This document shows, piece after piece, positions 62,016-64,000 of a stretch of DNA of 64,000 bases. This DNA is from JAAYHV01 sp964400515. GTDB taxonomy: Bacteria > Bacillota > Clostridia > Peptostreptococcales > Anaerovoracaceae. The notes under the pieces are model-generated. The model made no database searches and had not been told where the DNA came from. It saw only the letters and a program-made list of their open reading frames with translations. Within the stretch, counting starts at the first letter, position 1. The number at the start of each line of letters is the position of its first letter. The DNA lies in contig CAYNTJ010000001.1 of NCBI GenBank assembly GCA_964400515.1, positions 1 to 64,000 on the forward strand. The letters run 5' to 3'. A program made the position numbers and the translations under genes.

Positions 62016-62930
62016 AACTTTTTTTGCAAATCTTTTTGCTATTTCTATAATGTAATCCTTTTTTACCAAATCATTGACCCATTCCTTAGGTATGGCTTCA
62101 TATCCATAATATAGACCTGCCAATCCCCCTGTAACAGCCCCCACAGTGTCTGTATCTAATCCCAAATTAACTGCTTTAAGAACCGCCTCTTTATATGTTT
62201 TGGTATTAAGCAAACACCATATAGATGCTTCCAATGTGGAAACAACATATCCGCTGCTATCTATATCCTCTTCTTTTAATTTGTAAAAATCTTTTTGGGA
62301 AAGTCTTTTATATTTATCTATTTCCCTATTATTTTCATATATTCGGTTTATTTCATAGATGCCCTCTTCTATGCTGTCATGGAGATTTTTACCATCCAGT
62401 ATTTTTTTGCCTATTAATACATATATGGCACAGGCAATATGGCTCCTGTCATGATTATGTGTCAAGCCTGCAATTTCCCTTGTAATTCTTAATGTTTCAT
62501 CCATATCCTTATGGAATAAATAAAAACATAATGGCAGTATTCGCATCAACGCACCATTACCATTATCCTGATCCGTGATTCCTCCGCATTCCAGTGGTTT
62601 TGTTTTATCAATGTACCTATTTATTGCCTTATTTGTAGCATTACCCACATCAAATGCTTCTCCAAACGGTGTATATTCCCCTTCCAAAAGCCATAATGCG
62701 AATTTGTCCATTATATCATAATAATCCAGTCCCTTTGATAAGCTGTCCATAAGGCAAAGGGTCATTGTAGTATCATCAGACCATGTACCCTTTGGCATAT
62801 TATATGTACCAAAGCCCGTCATTTCAGTAATCGGATTTTCATTAAGCTCTTTCCTGGAAAGAAACTCCACGGGGACGCCCAGGGCATCTCCCACAGCGTG
62901 ACCTATTATACCACTTAAAATTTTATCCAT
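62001..62930 (-). CDS. ADP-ribosylglycohydrolase family protein
   Basis: The DraG/ARH fold is marked by GHAVGDALGVPVEF, the metal-binding GTWSDDTTMTLCL and the C-terminal LDTDTVGAVTGGLAGLYYG. It has 309 residues. Such enzymes remove ADP-ribose from proteins or other targets. No ADP-ribosyltransferase is in the window. The start overlaps the end of the sensor kinase gene by eight bases, suggesting a shared transcript and perhaps a shared stimulus. Confidence 0.92.
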   Translation of the reverse strand: MDKILSGIIGHAVGDALGVPVEFLSRKELNENPITEMTGFGTYNMPKGTWSDDTTMTLCLMDSLSKGLDYYDIMDKFALWLLEGEYTPFGEAFDVGNATNKAINRYIDKTKPLECGGITDQDNGNGALMRILPLCFYLFHKDMDETLRITREIAGLTHNHDRSHIACAIYVLIGKKILDGKNLHDSIEEGIYEINRIYENNREIDKYKRLSQKDFYKLKEEDIDSSGYVVSTLEASIWCLLNTKTYKEAVLKAVNLGLDTDTVGAVTGGLAGLYYGYEAIPKEWVNDLVKKDYIIEIAKRFAKKVKCSC

Positions 62931-63999
62931 TGTCTCTGTCCTTTATATTTTTAATCAAGCTTTCATAAAGCTGCTCTTTGTTTACCGGCTTTGCAATGTG
63001 ATCATTCATCCCGGCCTTCAGGGATTCTTTTTTATCTTCTTCATAGGCATTGGCAGAAAGTGCCAATATAGGGGTCCTTTTGTCCTTCATTCTAATTGAT
63101 TTGGCTGCCTCAATGCCATCCATAATTGGCATTTTGATGTCCATAACTATGCAGTCATATGAATTCTTTGTGGTTAAGTCGTAAGCTTCCTTACCATTTG
63201 AAGCCAACTCCACATTCATGCCCTTTTGCTCCAACATTTTCTTTACTATCTTCGCATTTATTGCATTATCTTCGCAAACAAGTATTTTTTTATTACTTAA
63301 TTCACTATAATCATAATGAACAGCGTTTTCCCTAACTCTAATCAAACTGCTATCACCGATATCAATTGGTATTTTTATTGTAAATTCACTACCCTTGCCC
63401 GGTTCGGAAACACACGAAATCTCACCCTTCATTAACTCCAATAAATTTTTTGTGATAGCCAAACCCAAACCACTTCCGCCTTCCTTGCTTGAAAGCAAGT
63501 TTTTTTCCTGATAAAACGCATCGAAAATATATGGTATGTGTTCCTTTCTTATGCCTACCCCATTATCACTTATTTTATTTATGAGGATATATTTATCATT
63601 GTCCTTTTCTATTGCAATATCCCAATTAATAAAGCCGTTTCTTTTTGTATATTTGATGGCATTTGTCAATACATTGATTATTACCTGCTGTATTCTCTGC
63701 TTATCCATTTTAAACAATTGGTTATAGGATGGGTTATTAACATTGATTGTTAGCTCCTGTTCCTTATTATTGGCCTTAGGCATAACAATATTTTTTATCT
63801 CTTCTATCAAAGAATTAATATTTACTGTTTCTTCATTTAGAATTACACTTCCGCTTTCCAATTTGTTCATATCCAATAAATCGTTGAGTAAATCCAACAA
63901 GTATTCAGAGCTGTCAATGATCTGCTTAAAATACTCCTTTGATTTAATCTCATGGGTCTCTTCAAGCCCAAAATTAGAAAGTCCTATTATGGCATTCAT
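62923..63999 (-). CDS. Hybrid sensor histidine kinase/response regulator, 5' part outside the window
   Basis: The visible 358 residues begin just after the phosphoacceptor His region (MNAIIGLSNF normally follows the H-box motif). The dimerisation helix, HATPase_c (NVLTNAIKYTKRNG, ISDNGVGIRKEHI, GGSGLGLAITKN) and a receiver domain (ILVCEDNAINAKIV, phospho-Asp in IVMDIKMPIMDG, Lys in HIAKPVNKEQL) follow. The sensor part lies to the right of the window edge. The internal Met is not a real start. Confidence 0.92.
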   Translation of the reverse strand: MNAIIGLSNFGLEETHEIKSKEYFKQIIDSSEYLLDLLNDLLDMNKLESGSVILNEETVNINSLIEEIKNIVMPKANNKEQELTINVNNPSYNQLFKMDKQRIQQVIINVLTNAIKYTKRNGFINWDIAIEKDNDKYILINKISDNGVGIRKEHIPYIFDAFYQEKNLLSSKEGGSGLGLAITKNLLELMKGEISCVSEPGKGSEFTIKIPIDIGDSSLIRVRENAVHYDYSELSNKKILVCEDNAINAKIVKKMLEQKGMNVELASNGKEAYDLTTKNSYDCIVMDIKMPIMDGIEAAKSIRMKDKRTPILALSANAYEEDKKESLKAGMNDHIAKPVNKEQLYESLIKNIKDRDNG

Positions 64000-64000
64000 G

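Overview
This 64-kb window looks like a stretch of chromosome from a low-GC, anaerobic, Gram-positive-type bacterium of the Clostridia. The signs are AT-rich DNA, strong GGAGG ribosome-binding sites, PolC-type replicase, RNase Y, YlxR, PyrR and LexA of the Firmicutes kind, the MEP isoprenoid pathway, and a butyryl-CoA dehydrogenase/ETF operon. The genus cannot be fixed from the sequence. No rRNA, tRNA, CRISPR array, insertion sequence or prophage was seen.

Layout. (1) 1-2.8 kb: a secreted transglutaminase-like protein with three peptidoglycan-binding repeats. (2) 2.9-13.6 kb, minus strand: one long operon rimP-nusA-ylxR-infB-rbfA-nrnA-truB-ribF with three wall-polymer genes (TagB/F-like transferase, sugar-transfer ATP-grasp, nucleotidyltransferase) at its end. 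(3) 13.7-26.3 kb, minus strand: thrS-sppA-pyrH-frr-uppS-cdsA-dxr-rseP-ispG-polC, with sppA cut by an in-frame stop and polC lacking its exonuclease domain. (4) 26.4-39.8 kb: maf, bcd-etfB-etfA, nifS-thiI, a MATE exporter, rny, a MinD-like ATPase, radC, a DUF1015 protein, nrdR and cmk. (5) 39.8-46.4 kb: a lipoprotein trigger-factor-like foldase, a divergent NiaR-like repressor and PfoR-like membrane protein, small membrane proteins, a candidate small RNA, an Lrp/AsnC regulator and a frameshifted LTA-synthase-like gene. (6) 46.4-51.5 kb: infC-rpmI-rplT behind an L20-type leader, with infC starting at ATT; lexA; an acyltransferase; a LysO-like exporter; pyrR-uraA behind a PyrR-type attenuator. 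(7) 53-64 kb: a phospholipase-C-like protein, an MFS transporter, an orphan cobalamin riboswitch, a second LysO, SPFH/NfeD membrane proteins, YibE/F, a solitary EtfA-like protein, an M18 aminopeptidase, an ADP-ribosylglycohydrolase and the 3' part of a hybrid sensor kinase.

Most of the window is housekeeping. The most unusual signals are the cobalamin riboswitch with its own promoter and terminator but no downstream gene; PolC without its proofreading domain; two apparently broken genes (sppA by a nonsense codon, the LTA-synthase-like gene by an A7 frameshift); a promoter-to-terminator unit of about 110 nt that looks like a small RNA; and a solitary EtfA homologue with eroded FAD motifs. Several gene starts were moved from the longest open frame because the ribosome-binding site lies inside the longer version.
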